DNA from: Dactylonectria macrodidyma
Lineage: Eukaryota; Ascomycota; Sordariomycetes; Hypocreales; Nectriaceae
Assembly (NCBI GenBank): GCA_020744425.1
Contig: JAGMUV010000010.1
Coordinates: forward strand, 186,001-250,000
Reading direction: 5' to 3'
DNA: 64,000 nt
Notes under the pieces: generated by a model
Database searches by the model: none
Told to the model about the DNA's origin: nothing
What the model saw: the letters and a program-made list of their open reading frames with translations, nothing else
In this document: piece after piece, positions 32,119 to 44,609 of the stretch
How positions within the stretch are numbered: position 1 is the first letter of the stretch
Layout of the letters: each line of letters starts with the position of its first letter
Translations under genes and position numbers: made by a program

Positions 32119-32580
32119 ATGATTGCTCTTTCTACCCTTCTTACTCTAGCAGCCTGCGTGAATGCTGTTCTAGGGGAAGGCTGTTTTAGCAATAAGAAGG
32201 ATATTCCTTTTTCTGCATTGAAGAGCGGTGACCCGATGCCCGCAGTTCACGCCGCCATCGACGATTTCTGTGATGGAATGATCCGAGACAATAAAATCCC
32301 ATCTAACTACAAAGATTGGAAGGTATGCTATACAGCATACTCTAACTCTATGACCCTTGCTGTCAATAGATACGTGGAAGGCGGTATCACACCAGACAGC
32401 GAGAGATGCAAAGCTGGCCTCAAGGGGGCAGCACTATGCGAGTATGGAGGAATACATGTACTTGACGGGGATCATAATCCATGGTGGTCTTTCCAATCTG
32501 GAGGGCACTGGGAATATACAGCCGATCCCAATGCTGGTGGATGTGACCCAGGGCTAGCTTGGGGAGGAAATATTTACTAA
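32119..32580 (+). CDS. Small secreted protein with six cysteines, 153 aa
   Basis: ATG 32119 opens with the signal peptide MIALSTLLTLAACVNAVLG. The mature part has six cysteines (EGCFSN, DDFCDGM, WKVCYTA, SERCKAG, GAALCEYGG, GGCDPG), one predicted amphipathic helix (PAVHAAIDDFCDGM) and a Trp/Gly-rich C-terminus (HNPWWSFQSGGHWEYTAD). Intronless. Small size, signal peptide and even cysteine number are typical of effector-like secreted proteins; function is unknown. Confidence 0.8.
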   Translation: MIALSTLLTLAACVNAVLGEGCFSNKKDIPFSALKSGDPMPAVHAAIDDFCDGMIRDNKIPSNYKDWKVCYTAYSNSMTLAVNRYVEGGITPDSERCKAGLKGAALCEYGGIHVLDGDHNPWWSFQSGGHWEYTADPNAGGCDPGLAWGGNIY

Positions 32581-33926
32581 GCTCATTAATAGGAACGAGA
32601 TGGATGGGGTATTAGTATTGGATTTAGATCCATGTGCCTTAACCTTTCTATGACTTACTTACGATTCCATTCACCTATCCTCGTTGTAGAGCATTGATAC
32701 TGACTAAACCAGCAACGCGACTGCACTATTGGGTAACTATCTGTCATTGGTGAGTTGTACTCGGCTGTGGCGTTTGTTCCGTGCTTGCAACAGCACAAGC
32801 TTCGGGCCCTCAACTGTCCTCTCAGCCTCGGCGATAGCGGTGGCAGTTTTCTCGTGCAGTGCCTCGGAAGAGAGCCCGCCGCCATCCACGGCGCGTCGGA
32901 GGCCCCGCATGAGAATCTCGAAAGACTGTGGCTACGAACGCAGCTCATCGAGGTGCTCGCCTATTCGAACGACATGGCTGACCCATGAACTCACTGTCCG
33001 AGTCGCCTTGAGGAGGGAGAGGATAAAGGCCGCTACGCTTAGAGCCCCCATGGGGTGGTATTACTGGCTTCACAAGATATGGCTGGTGCAGCGATGTGTG
33101 TGCGAGGATTATTTGATGCAATGCTGATGCCGGAGGCGTGCATGACCGCCGCACGGGATAAGGAAACTCCTCTCCTGCTAGGAAGGGCGTCAGCTTGTCA
33201 GTTGAGTTGAGGCGGCTGATATGAATGAAACGCCTAACCTCAGGGAGCCATAGAGCCAAGTGCGGATCTGAGTATCGCCAATGCCCTATTGCCCTGGACA
33301 GTCCACTGAGTTTTACTACTAGTTCCCTGACGAGTGGTTACGTAGCAATGAAGCGTATGTAAGTCTCAACAGTCATCTTGCCGTAGTGAGCTTGCGAGTG
33401 ACCGGCTGCTATGTAATGGCAATTCCCCTCTGTTCATGCTACCCCTTCCTTATGCCTCACTAATAATTGAAGATGGCCCTTCCCTTGCAAGCTTTCTCAA
33501 AGATTTCAACTGCGCTACTTGTCACTGGCCCTTAAACAGAATACTGTTCCGTCGGGATGAGTATTGCTCCGTTCGGATGAGCATGGCTCCGCCGGGATGA
33601 TATTTGAGAACTACTGGAGCGCCACGATGAGATTTCAGCGGGTTTACCGCGTGTTTTAATTAGACGGCAGCCAAAACGTCATTCTGTGATTAGGTTTCAC
33701 CGTTGTTAGTTTATTAATGTTTTCATCTGTCTATTTACGTAATTTGCCCGGACCTTTTAGCCTGATCCAATGAGGGCCTTAGCCTAGGTAGCGCTCAAGG
33801 CTCTATTCGGGTTCATTTGTCAAGCGCCCGACTCTTGATGATAAGACGAGAATGAACATGCGTTGAAGCGCTAAATAATCACTACAAATGCAGACATGAC
33901 TTAGGAGGAAGATAGATATTCAAATT
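32581..33926. other. Intergenic, no supported gene
   Basis: Overlapping frames at 32655-33259 on both strands have no motif. A 20 bp triplicate (TCCGTCGGGATGAGTATTGC type) lies at 33546-33606. Remaining sequence shows nothing. Confidence 0.4.
33546..33606. repeat. 20 bp imperfect tandem triplicate
   Basis: Three units: TTCCGTCGGGATGAGTATTG, CTCCGTTCGGATGAGCATGG and CTCCGCCGGGATGATATTTG. Each shares CCG..GGATGA. Confidence 0.75.
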
Positions 33927-34961
33927 CTATTGAGGGTTTGATTCGAAGGGGCTAACTGTAGGATCCCAGCAGACCGGGGCATACTCGTCGGTCTCCAACG
34001 TAGTCACGTCAGCCTCGCTCAGTTCGAAGTCGTAGATATCGGTGTTGTCCCGAATCCTTGCGGGTGTGACGCTCTTCGGCAACGGAATGAAGCCCTTTTG
34101 CAGACTCCACCTGAGCAAGATCTGCGCTTCTGACTTGCTGTACTTCTCAGCCAGCTTCACCAACTGCGCATCGCCCCATCGTTCGCCGCGGACAAGCGGG
34201 CTATAGGCCTCGACTGCTATGTCGCGCGCCTTGCACCACTCTACAATCTCCCTTCTCGCACACCAAGGGTGGAGTTCATACTGAGCAACATTGATCTTCC
34301 CACCCTTGCCTTTTCCTCCACGCTCGACCTCGAGCTCGCGGATGTGCTGCTCAAGTTGGTCAAGGTGATGGATGCCGTAATTACTCACGCCGATGGATTT
34401 GACCTTTCCGGCCTCCTGGGCCTCTACGAGAGCCTTCCAAGCACCCTTTCGACCTGCGGAGGTGCCATACGGGCAGTGTAAAAGCATCAAGTCGATGTAG
34501 TCAAAGCCAGTTTCGGCCAAGGTCTTGTCCACCTGAGCCTTACAGTCGTCGTATGTGATGAGGCGGACTTTGGAAGTGAAATGGACATCGGAACGCGGGA
34601 TATTGGTGGCCTCGCGAATGGCCTCGCTAGCTCCAGCTTCGTTCTTGTACGACGCGGCCGAGTCGATCTAGAACGTAACTTAGCTGAAAGTCTTATCAAA
34701 AACCGTGGTGATTGCGTTTCTTACATGTCTATATCCAAGCCTCAAGGCTTCAGTCACGACCTCCCTCGCTTGCTTGGGCGGCCTCGAAACGATCAGCTCC
34801 TATCTATATTTAGAAGTAAATCACACCTACGTCTTCCAAAGCTATCATGCACCCAGGTTAGATATGGCAGTTGTGATGTAAGGGCGTGTACTTACGCCAT
34901 ATCCCAGGGCGGGAATCTGCTGGCCGTTGTTCAGCACTATCTTCGTATGTAAAGTGACCAT
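33927..34961 (-). CDS. Aldo-keto reductase, 293 aa, three exons
   Basis: Exons 34961-34896, 34799-34725 and 34667-33927; introns of 96 and 57 bp (GTAAGT/GATAG and GTAAGA/TCTAG); 882 coding bases. NADPH-dependent carbonyl reductase of the AKR superfamily: LNNGQQIPALGYG N-terminal hairpin, EALRLGYRHIDSAASYKNE with catalytic Asp and Tyr, TSKVRL with the catalytic Lys, DLMLLHCPYG with the catalytic His, IGVSNYG, QYELHPW, EAYSPLVRG, and PLPKSVTPARIRDNTD which binds the NADPH phosphate. All tetrad residues are present. It lacks the extended C-terminal loop of some members. The native substrate is unknown. Confidence 0.93.
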
Positions 34962-35219
34962 TTTTCTAGGCGCAGGGGAGCCTTGATAAGTGCGCAAAGC
35001 CAAGTTGAAGATAATGAGTGAGAGAGTTGTGGCAAAGAATCCGGCAAAGTTGTTCGATTGCCTGAAAAGCGTGTTGCGTTAGTATTTTGTAAGGAATTAC
35101 AAGTCGGTCAAGAAGGTTATCTGTCCTCTTGCCCCGGAAGGATTTATCGGAAATAAAGAACCCCAAATGCCGATATCGGTGCCGGTATCACCGTAGATTT
35201 GTGCAAATAGCCGAGGAAA
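34962..35219. other. Intergenic
   Basis: Promoter of the reductase; nothing else visible. Confidence 0.5.
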
Positions 35220-35510
35220 TCCAGGATTATTAATCGCGGGCCAGAAACAGGTGACAAGGATTTCAAATGTCAAGTTGAGCTCAACAACGTCGACGACATC
35301 GCCGGCCGTTGGCAGTTCAAGGGCGGCTCCGTGACACAAAACAACCAGCACGTTACCAACTACGCCAGCACCAAGCACATGACGCACAAGGGGACCGACC
35401 AGGACGGTCAGAACACGGCTAGCGTTACAACCACCTTCTTCTTCATCGGCAGCCACCCGCACGAAAACAATACACCTGAGGGTGCCCATGACTTTAGCTC
35501 AGGCGACTAA
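35220..35510 (+). pseudogene. 3' part of an unrecognised protein-coding gene
   Basis: The plus frame reads FKCQVELNNVDDIAGRWQFK, then GGSVTQNNQHVTNYASTKHM, then TASVTTTFFFIGSHPHENNT and ends FSSGD at TAA 35510. Codon use is C-ending as in real genes of this window and the opposite strand has an open shadow. There is no start codon or signal peptide upstream, where the frame is broken. It looks like the end of a secreted beta-rich protein, but I do not recognise the family. Confidence 0.55.
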
Positions 35511-38225
35511 ACCGGGAGCGTGAGTGCTTCATCAAGCGCACATAAGGCGAGGATTGAGAAATAGTATGCTAGAAGTGGCTTCACGGGTAGGGAGCAGTCA
35601 TCCCTCCACTGCCGTGTGGTCCACTTGGAACAATCAGAGTAGGATGTTGCTAGCACCCGGCGGAATATTCAATGTTGGTAAAAGGATCAGGACAATCACA
35701 TCGAGCAATGGTACTATCACGATGTGGCGGATCATACATAGTAAGCCATGAGCAAGAATGCTCTTCATTCGGTATTGTTTTGTCTTCGGATCACAAGTGG
35801 TTCTATCTCTGGTAATATCCCAGAATCACTATTAATTCTGGCGATCGGAGAGCTAATTCTCATTTGTCGGTTGTCCCAATCATCGATCTGCGTCCGCTTC
35901 AGTATGCGACGGTGGCACATGGACTTTCTGAATTTTACATAAAAATGATAATTATAAGATATTCTTACAGGTGAATTATTTACAAGTGTTTTCATGATAT
36001 TTCTTTTCGTGGCAATATGAAGGAAAAATGTCCAAGGTAAGAAGCGCATAGATGGCGACACGGCCGGAATTATCAGCACTTCTAATGCACTGCCTGTCGC
36101 TCTAGGACTGCTGTCCGAACCGGATCACAACCCGGCCTACGTTTCCTTTACCCCAGCTCCCTACTGCCGACTCTATGCAGCTGCTGACCCTTGTTGATGT
36201 TATGGGTCCAGTAAGCTGCCGAGCAATATGTGCAATCGTGGCGAGAATGTGGGTTAGGGTAGATAGTGGAGCAAGAAATGGCCCAAGGCAAATCCCAGAC
36301 ATGTCGTCCAGAATCAATCTGCTGCTTTACCTATTGTACTGCTAGCCCACTTGCTGGTCCTTGGGAAAAGCTATGGTACAAAAATGAACCAAAAGCAAGT
36401 GTGGATAGCCAAACAACTGTCTCGACGGAGGTGGAACTGGCACTAATCGAGGCAAGGCCGCCATCATGTCCCCATGCTCCAAGTGAACTGCATATCCCTT
36501 CTTGACGCGTGGAAGGCAAACAATCGGCACCCGAAAGCCCTATCTGATCTACAAGCCTTGGAACACTACGGGATTCCAAGGGAAGGAACCTTTCGGCTCG
36601 ACGTCATCCTCGCTATGTGAAGTCGCGGTGCCTTCAACCTCGAACGGAGCACCCTCACCCGCCCGCTCACCCGATTGGTACCGCTACACTGGCCGGTAGA
36701 AAGAGGGGAAGAAGAGACAAACAACACCATCACTTCTAGTTCCCTTCTGCGTCATCCGAATGTATGAGAACGCTTAGGTTCCTCGGAAGTTTATGCTTAA
36801 TAATCGTTGAAAGGGCAGTGTCAGCTTTCGGTGGCGTTACATAAAAGCTCCGTCTTGCTCGGGACTACAACCCGCATATAAATTGCTCAAGTGGCCCACC
36901 AGATTTTATTTTAAATTAGTCAAGATTCCACTTCATCTTAATATTCTATTCGTAAATACAAATCACAATCAGCTCGCATTTATACCCTATGAAATGGAAT
37001 CATCCAAGGATCAACGGCCACAACCTACAACACAAGAACTAGAGCAGGACCTAGAGATAGGATCTGAAAAGCGGTCGTGGTCGGGATTCAGCCGAAATAG
37101 TTATCCAAATGCAGATGACACTCCTTTAAAAGGTACTCGAGTTCCAAAAGGAGTACCGGCCTGGGCATTCTGGCCACCTCTGTCTCCTTATTAGGTAAGT
37201 GCAATCATGATTTGAGATGATGGGAGTGTATTTCCATTAGTTCCTAGAGTGGCTTCTTTCCCGCAATAACTACTTCCTGCTGACGGCCAATGAACTCAGC
37301 ACACACCATTAGTTTTGACCAAGGCTTGGTTAATCGAGATACTATAGCGCCACAGAGGACACGCCTAGCATGATTATGTGGCGTCGGGTCCTTTAAAGGC
37401 TTTCTTTGGCAGGGCAGATCATAGAAGGAGGAAGCGTTCGAGAGATGATGCAAGACAATCCAGAGAAAATCAGCGGATTTGATGAATATAGTCTAAGATT
37501 CCAAACCACATTTCAATCCAGCGCTTCCAGCCAGGAACTTTAACTAATCGAAGCTCATGTATTACCGTTTATGTAGATAATAAAGTTGAACATCTGTCAA
37601 AGCCTCCAACACACCTGTAACAAGACTTGTCCGTATGAACCCGGTAGCACTAAATCCAGTACTGCAGCGCCAGTGTCGCCGAAGCCAAAGCCTTCTTCCT
37701 CCTCATTCTTCCATCAGCAATCTGCTACTCCAAGTCACGTCAGCGGCTCCGGCTATTCTATGTCGCCAAACTAGCTGGAAGCACTCCCAAGTTTGATATC
37801 GGGTCAGACGGAGGAACCTCGCTTCCGAAGTTCAGGGCCGGGCTCGGCTTCGGCTTCACTCAACCACGATCACCAAAGTGCTCCGGTTTCTTGACCAATC
37901 ATCCAGGAAGGTTCAACCACTTGGTACTGCAACTTAGTCTTGATCACACAGTTGCCTGCTTCGCCCTGGGCCAGCCAAAGAAGTGGGCCGAACGGAGGAG
38001 CCTATCACCATCTCACATCCCGGCGTTGCGGGTGGGATCGGACCTTTCTCATATTTGCTGTGGTCCGATAACGCGTCGAAACCGCTTTTAATTCGGGAAA
38101 TAGCTTGCTGACGAACTGCCGTCCCTGTCCTTTGACGATCGTTGCACCGTTTCCTATTTAAACATTCAGTAATTCCTGCCACCCTGTGATCGCTCTTGCC
38201 TTAGTTTCTTCACCGGCTTGCAAAT
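35511..38225. other. Long intergenic stretch, one possible first exon
   Basis: No well supported gene. An ATG at 36991 opens MESSKDQRPQPTTQELEQDL and runs to TAG 37194 immediately followed by GTAAGT, so it might be a damaged first exon of a transporter-like gene, but the following sequence could not be joined. The frame at 37586-37774 (serine/proline-rich) and that at 36266-36579 show no motif. The last 70 bases hold a TATTTAAA box for the SnoaL-like gene. Confidence 0.4.
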
Positions 38226-38965
38226 ATGACTTCCCCACAAGATCCTCATACCAAGGTTTACTCTCACATCAACGGCAGTACCGGGGATCTGATCGACCGC
38301 CTCGCCGTTGCCGAACTCTGCAAGGGATGGCCGATGTACCGTGATGCCTCGGAATGGAAGAACTTTCGCTCGCTGTTCTTCGACGATGCGACAATATGGA
38401 CGAGTGAGCCTTTTGTCCCCCTTTCCATTGCTGATAACTGACTACGTCTTCAGCATGGAGCGGTCCACGCTCCATCGACGAGTTCATCGACCTGTCGAAG
38501 GAAGGCAAAGCCAACGGTGTCTTCATCATGCACCGTGAATGCGGGACTCTTGTCGAGCTCAGTCCCAGACAAAGCCGGGCTCTTGGCAAGTTGAAGGCGA
38601 CCATAACGCAGCGCTTCGATTTTGGAGGTGGGTTCCAGTTCGATGTAGACTGCGACTGCCGCTACATCTTCTTCTGCGAGAGGGACGGTGATAACGGCTG
38701 GAAAGTGCGTTTCGTTAAGCTGTTCTATGAAAAGGACAAGGTTGTACCTGTGAATGGCCACACGGCGCCCCGTTTTACTGAGGAGGAACTGGCGAAGTAT
38801 CCGGTTGGGTATCGATTCCTTGGAGCGGCGCAGGCTAGACTAGGTTATAAGATTGACACCCAGTTGCCGACGGCGAGTAACGAGCTGCGTGGGACTATGT
38901 ATGCTGCGATGGAGAAATGGTTGGATGGGGAGAAGATTGATCTGTTCTGGGAGAAGTGGAACTGA
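38226..38965 (+). CDS. SnoaL-like / NTF2-fold protein, 229 aa, two exons
   Basis: Exons 38226-38403 and 38454-38965 with a 50 bp intron (GTGAGC ... TGATAACTGAC branch ... TTCAG). The N-terminal part [36 protein letters not shown] and then [16 protein letters not shown] follow the SnoaL_4-type (PF13577) pattern of the cone-shaped alpha+beta barrel shared with scytalone dehydratase and polyketide cyclases. The rest, [20 protein letters not shown] then [20 protein letters not shown], forms the long beta strands, and the C-terminus is helical. No signal peptide. Reaction unknown; relatives catalyse dehydration, cyclisation or isomerisation in secondary metabolism. Confidence 0.85.
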
Positions 38966-41960
38966 AGACGAGAGCGGTTGTTCTGCAGCGCGCGTATAAG
39001 GAGAGTTTGGTAGGATGATATCCGAGCCGCAGTTGAAGGAAAACAGGGAAAGCCATGGCCGTATTTGAATGTACTTTTATTAGGAGTTATGGCAAAGTGG
39101 GAGGCCCAGTTAATGGGCAACTCTATTCCGCCACATCTATACGCGGACTACGACAATCCGAGTCCCATGGTACTTTGCTTCATAATAGCCATTCCGTCCT
39201 ATTCCGGTTCCAGTTGATCAATAGAATTCGTTTTCCTCCTCAATCCCTAAATCTGACACCGGGCTCGGAGGTTCTGGCGGTCTTCCGACTAGGGCAGGGC
39301 TCCCCCAAAACATTTGAGGGACGTAGAACCTCTGAAAAATTAAGAGTACAGGGCTGGGGGCAGAGGAAGGGCTGATGCAGACTTGCATAATGTGGCTGTG
39401 GTCAAAGAAATCCCAGGCTCCACGAAGATCAAATATGGGTCATTATGGATGCAACATAGCTACGAGGAGTGAGCTGTAGACTAAAGTATAGGGGCGTGTC
39501 CTAACGAGGGCAATGCTGCGGCTCCGCTCTCATTGACGTATGCTCCAGTCATGCAACGACACTCAAATGACCTAACTTGTTAGAAGCTAGAATCGGCCAT
39601 CCTAGAATTGTGCTCTTCATAAGTTCTCATTGTAGGCAGGGCCTCAATACCCCTACTCTTTTGGCGTTTTCCTCAGCTACTATAATCAAGGTCTTGATTC
39701 GCTTACGTACCTGCTTCTTCTTGTGGTAGTCCATCAATGATGGTCATGGGGGCTTCAGTGCCAGTCAGAGCATGTTCCGCTTCATCATCTCTGTCAGGGG
39801 TATTTTATCCAGTGCGAGCTTGAGTTGCATTAGGGAAACCTTGTGAGATACGCCGATTGCCCCCACTGTCGATAGTTGATTGAGGGATATTCGGAGAGAG
39901 AGTTGTTCCGATAGTGTTGAATTTGAATCAGCTTCGTGAGGTTTAGGACATGTAAGACATGGATTCTTCACAGTCTATATTCTGGCATAGTTTGGGCCCA
40001 CCGTCTATATCCAGATAATGTACAGGTTCTTTAGCCGATATTCTCCCATAATCCTGCTCCATAAGATAGCCTTTCTAGTTACAATTCATAGCCATTGCGC
40101 TTCTAAAACTTCTGTCTTGCTTCTTTTTCTCGGTTTCCCAGGTCGGTACACTTTGCTTTTGTGCGGCTTGCCTGTCTCAATGGATTTATGGATGATGTTG
40201 GGGCTTCCTTCCAGTTAGTCTGAGTGTGGAAATGACGGTAAGAATACGACGGCGAACCTTAGTATATGTTTGAATGATTCGCACATTAGAGAAGTGATCT
40301 GGAGCCTCTCAGACCCATGTGCTTTGGTCGTGTCGCTGAACCTTTGCAATCATCCTCCGAGGAGGCAATGTTTACGTTCCCAAGATGCTCAATAAGACGT
40401 ATAAACCTCTGTCTAGCTTGTTAGCATATCATATAATATATCCGGTCGAGTCGTATACCGCGGTGGTAACTTAAAGACACGATCCCCAAGACGTGATTTA
40501 AAAGCCTCCATAAGTTGAGAGTATTCAGATACGAGCGAAGCGTCTTCTTCGCAGTCTCTCTTTCAAGCAGCGAAAATACCCTACCAAGAGTTCTACAACG
40601 GCGGTCTCGGATATATCAAATACAAAGCCACTTTGCAGAGACTTGTTAGCATCACATGCTGTAGTGGCGCGTTTTCTAGAGTGCGATATGTTTGTTTATT
40701 GTAGAAGTAAAAAAAAAAGCAACCAACCTTTCTTATACTTCTCTTTGATTACTTTATAGTTAGCTCTATCAGTCCTGGCATCTTTACATTCTCAAGAATC
40801 ATATAATAAAAGTAAAAAGAGCATTTGTCAACGTATGCTCAGCCACACACTAAAACGAGAAGGTCATGAAGTACCAACAAGCCAACTAAGCGTGAGGTAT
40901 TTTGAAGGAAGTCCAGACCCAATGGCCCGTGACAAGATGAGGGATGCGGATACTAGGGTCAACGATAGGGAGGAACGAGCTACGATTTCGGCAGATACGG
41001 ACAAATAGTCAATGGTTGGTCACAATGCGGCAAGCACCACTACCACAAGTCCTCGGTCAGAGGTTAAGGGACTCGAGGAGGCCTTGCCTATAACCCCTTG
41101 TAATAAAACCTGCATGAGTAACTAAGACTCGTCTCGACGGTCTGTAATGTGTGGTTGTTGGCTCTACTTGGCCTCCGGGTGCCCGTCAGGCCGGCTCGAA
41201 GTATCCCCGGGATCCCGATATATGCTAGCGCTCTGAGCACAATAAGTACAACAACAATCGCAACGTCCCGGGAGTACGTGGAGCTTTCTAACGACAAAGC
41301 CTCTCTCGGGATTATAATACGGACGTGCGACGATCGGTGCCATTTCCCGAGCCTCAGCCTGTTCCCTGCTAGATCCCTTGTGTTGTGCTGATTGGTGATT
41401 GAAAAACGGCATTGTATGCTCGGCAGATGGAAAGATGAAGCCCCCCACGGGCTCATCGGGATAGAGCTTCTCTAACCTCTACTAGCGCTTGGTGATCAAC
41501 GCTTAGATAGCCATTCTAAGTTAGGTTGGCCAGCTACCCCTCATGCCCGACGAGGATCCCGCCTCGGCAGATAATCAATAGGCTCTCAGCGCTTCGGCAT
41601 GTTCGGCCTATCTGCCAGGTCCTAGAGAACTCTCCAGATTCCTCATATATACTACAGTTACTTGATCCTGCCGTCGTAGATTTACGTCACAGCATAGACA
41701 CTATGATGTCATGCGAGCTGTGACCTTTGGCTTCACGGAATCGCCGGAGCTCGGCAGACAAGTGTTTGTCTTCGCAATCGATAATCCACGGCTTTGTTCT
41801 CTAACTGAAACAGAGGTAACTCGGAGGGTTGCTTCCAGGAATGGGTCGTGTTCAAGCTGATATCTAATATAAATTAATAGAACCTTCCTTCTCTGTCTGA
41901 GGATACCCTTCACCTCCTCTGTCGTTACCACTCCGTGTGCACTGATCAAATCGACCAGAT
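38966..41960. other. Long intergenic stretch, no supported gene
   Basis: About 3 kb without a convincing gene. Two opposing frames at 41088-41456 are long for the region and the minus one at 41448-41164 starts MGGFIFPSAEHTMPFFNHQS, but none shows a domain or splice structure. The sequence just before 41961 is the promoter of the adenylate-forming enzyme. Confidence 0.45.
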
Positions 41961-43707
41961 ATGTTGACCTACAGGACTCATCTTACCGCGCTTCAACATA
42001 GCGCCGCAGCCTGTGCATTGTCCCCAGCTCTAAAGGTACCTCAATGGTCTGCAAAGGGAGACGTATTCAACGGCTGGAAAGACGTCCTCTTCTCACACTT
42101 CTTGAGGGATGTGGAGCAGTCCGCTAGGTACTGGTCTCATGAGCTCGCCGGAAAGGGGCTTAAAGAACGATCGATAATAGGTTTATGGTACGCAGGCAAA
42201 CTGAAAAACTAGTCTAAACAGAAAGACAGTGTCACTAATAATGTTCTAGGCTGAAAGGAGTGTCTTACTCAGACATTGTTCATATCTGGGGTGTCTCAAG
42301 AGCTGGTTTCGTGCCCCAGCTCATATCTCTTCGCTTGGCGAGTCCCAGTGTGGTTCGAGAGCTCCTTGGTGACGCTGGAGCAAAGGCACTTATCTTTGAC
42401 CCAACCGTTGCTACATCTCTGGGAGACGAAATTCTCAGTATTCCAGCGATTGATTTTCAACTAATGGACTCTGCACAATTTCCATTGCCGGAATTATGGG
42501 TCCCCTCTGAAGGAGATGAGATCATCATGGTTTTGCATTCATCCGGATCCACGTCAGGGAAACCCAAGTTGGTCCCCTTAACTGCTAGGTGGTTGGACTG
42601 CAACATCAACAAAGCCAAGCACCTCACATTCCGTACTCCAAATCATAGAGGCCAGGAGATTATACAAGCTGGGTAAGGAAGCCACATTATCATTACAGAT
42701 GCACCGATTTAACATGGTCATATAGCGGAAGTTTCTGTCATGTCGCTTCAACATTATGCCTCGTGGCCTTCGTTGACAGAGGTGGCTGCATGGTCCTACC
42801 AACTAAAATTCCATTCTCTTCTGATGAGCTTAGAGACATGGTAAAGAATTGTGGACTCAACATTCTAAACATGTTCTCCTCGTTTCTTGGCGACCTCATT
42901 CAAGAAGCCCGCCAGGATCCGGCGTTGCTTGCCACCCTTCGAGCCTTCACCGCTTGTTCTCATGGCGGGCTCCCTTTGGAATTCGACGACGAAACATGGG
43001 CCCGAGAACAAGGTGTCACTCTGATCAACCTATTCGCTAGCACGGAAATTGGCTTGATCATGCAGTCTATTGGAGGCCAGGGCCCAGAAGCGCGGTTCTT
43101 GCGGCCATTTCCTGGAACGAAGTACAATTTTACGCCCATATCTAACTCGTCTGGCACAGAAAATGGTTTAGATGGGCAGCTTTTGGAACTTGTGGTGCTT
43201 TCGAAATCGCCCGATTGCCCGCATCACACGCTTCGAGACGAGGAGACAGGCGACTTCAACACGGGCGACCTATTTACAGAGGTGGCACCAGGTCATTATC
43301 TTTCCAAAGGACGCAACGATGATTGGATGAAAATGAAAACATCACTTCGCTGCGACTCACGGTCTATCGAAGACAACGCGATGGAAGTCTGCACCGAGGA
43401 CCTTATTAGCACTGCAGTTGTTGTTGGCAGTGGGCGCCCTTCACCGGCCCTATTTGTCGAGCCCAGCACAAAGAGCAACCATGAACTGTTTGGGGACTAT
43501 GGGGCATTGAGAAATGAAATCTTTCGCCGAATTGGTCCATTTCATGAGCGTAGGTATGCCCATGAGCGTATCGAAGATCCACAACTCATCATTGTCGTGC
43601 CTCACTCAACTTTGCCCCGGACTGGAAAGGGGAATATACAAAGGAAAAAGGTCGAGATGGATTTTCGAGAAGAGCTAGACCGAATTTACTCAACTGTGTA
43701 TCCGTGA
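41961..43707 (+). CDS. Stand-alone adenylate-forming enzyme (AMP-binding), 543 aa, three exons
   Basis: Exons 41961-42187, 42250-42672 and 42726-43707; introns of 62 and 53 bp; 1632 coding bases. It belongs to the ANL superfamily that activates carboxylic acids as AMP esters. Motifs in order: LHSSGSTSGKPK (A3, ATP loop, about residues 171-182), LINLFASTEIG (A5), NTGDLF (A7, degenerate), GRNDDWMKMKTS (A8) and PRTGKGNIQRKKV (A10) with the catalytic Lys at the end region. There is no carrier-protein or reductase domain after A10, so it is either a CoA ligase-like enzyme or an NRPS-like A domain that lost its partner. It resembles the A domains of fungal adenylate-forming reductases (VHIWGVSRAGFVPQLISLRL). 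Substrate unknown. Confidence 0.88.
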
Positions 43708-43908
43708 AGGCGAGGCTGTGATTTAAGTCTGGCTCGGCGGAGAGGGATGTTGGCAGCGCGGTATATACCGACTGCATTTCAAAAGAAAGCGCCTAGCTGT
43801 TACATGTTGTAGTCTTTGCAATGAATTAGTATTGGCATACGGATCTTCTATTGTAATTACGAATTCTTTTCATATCACAATGTGTTATGTAACGACGATA
43901 CACGACGC
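43708..43908. other. Intergenic, convergent 3' ends
   Basis: Spacer between the adenylate-forming gene and the ankyrin region; nothing else seen. Confidence 0.5.
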
Positions 43909-44609
43909 TCATCCATCCTTGCCCACGGCTATAACATCAGCTCCCTTCTCTAGGTCTGCCTTAACAACCTCGATATATCGTCGCTGCGAGTCCAGGAAAG
44001 CGGCGTTGCTTTATTTTTATCCGCAGCTGTAGCGTCAGCTCCCTTATCTAAGAGCACCTTGACGGCCTCGATGTGTCCATTCCACGAGGCTGAGTGAAGC
44101 GGCGTCCATCCGGTACTAGTTCTAGCAGCCACGTCAGCTCCCTTCTCCAGAAGCGCCTTGACGACCTCAGAGTGTCCCTCCTGCGAGGCCCAGTGAAGGG
44201 GCGTTGATCCACCCTTATCCGCGGCTGCAATGTCAGCCCCCTCCTTTAGAAGCACCTGGACAACCTTGACGTGTCCCTTCAACGAAGCAGAGTGAAGCGG
44301 GGTTGACCCGTTCCTGCCCGCGGCTATAACGTCGGCTCCCTTGTCCAGAAGCGCCTGGACTACCTCGACTTGTCCATTCCACGAGGCTGCGTGAAGCGGT
44401 GTTGCTCCACTCTTATCTGTGGCCTCAAGGTCGGCTCCCATCTCTAGAAGCATCTTAACGGCTTCGATGTATCCATTCTGTGAGGCCAAGTGAAGCGGCG
44501 TCCGTCCGTCATTAGTTTTAATAGCAATATCAGCTCCTTTCTTTAGGAGCGCATTGGCGACCCCAACTTGTCCATTCTGTAAGGCCGACAGAAGCTCCTT
44601 GGATTCTTG
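43909..44609 (-). pseudogene. Ankyrin-repeat region, in frame with the kinase beyond a TGA
   Basis: After the TGA at 44612-44610 the same frame continues QESKELLSALQNGQVGVANA and goes into six or seven ankyrin repeats of 33 aa (99 bp), each with the consensus G.TPLH.AS..GH.EVVK.LL.KGAD. They are unusually uniform. The frame ends at TAG 43950, but a shift by one base near 43990 restores a last partial repeat (YIEVVKADLEKGADVIAVGK) ending at TGA 43909. So this segment is the C-terminal part of a kinase-ankyrin protein that has acquired both a stop and a frameshift, or a separate remnant. Ankyrin arrays are binding modules. Confidence 0.82.

Noticed and set aside
35097..35489. Minus-strand 130 codon frame
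   Set aside because: It is antisense to the plus-strand coding-like segment at 35220-35510, whose codon pattern is better.
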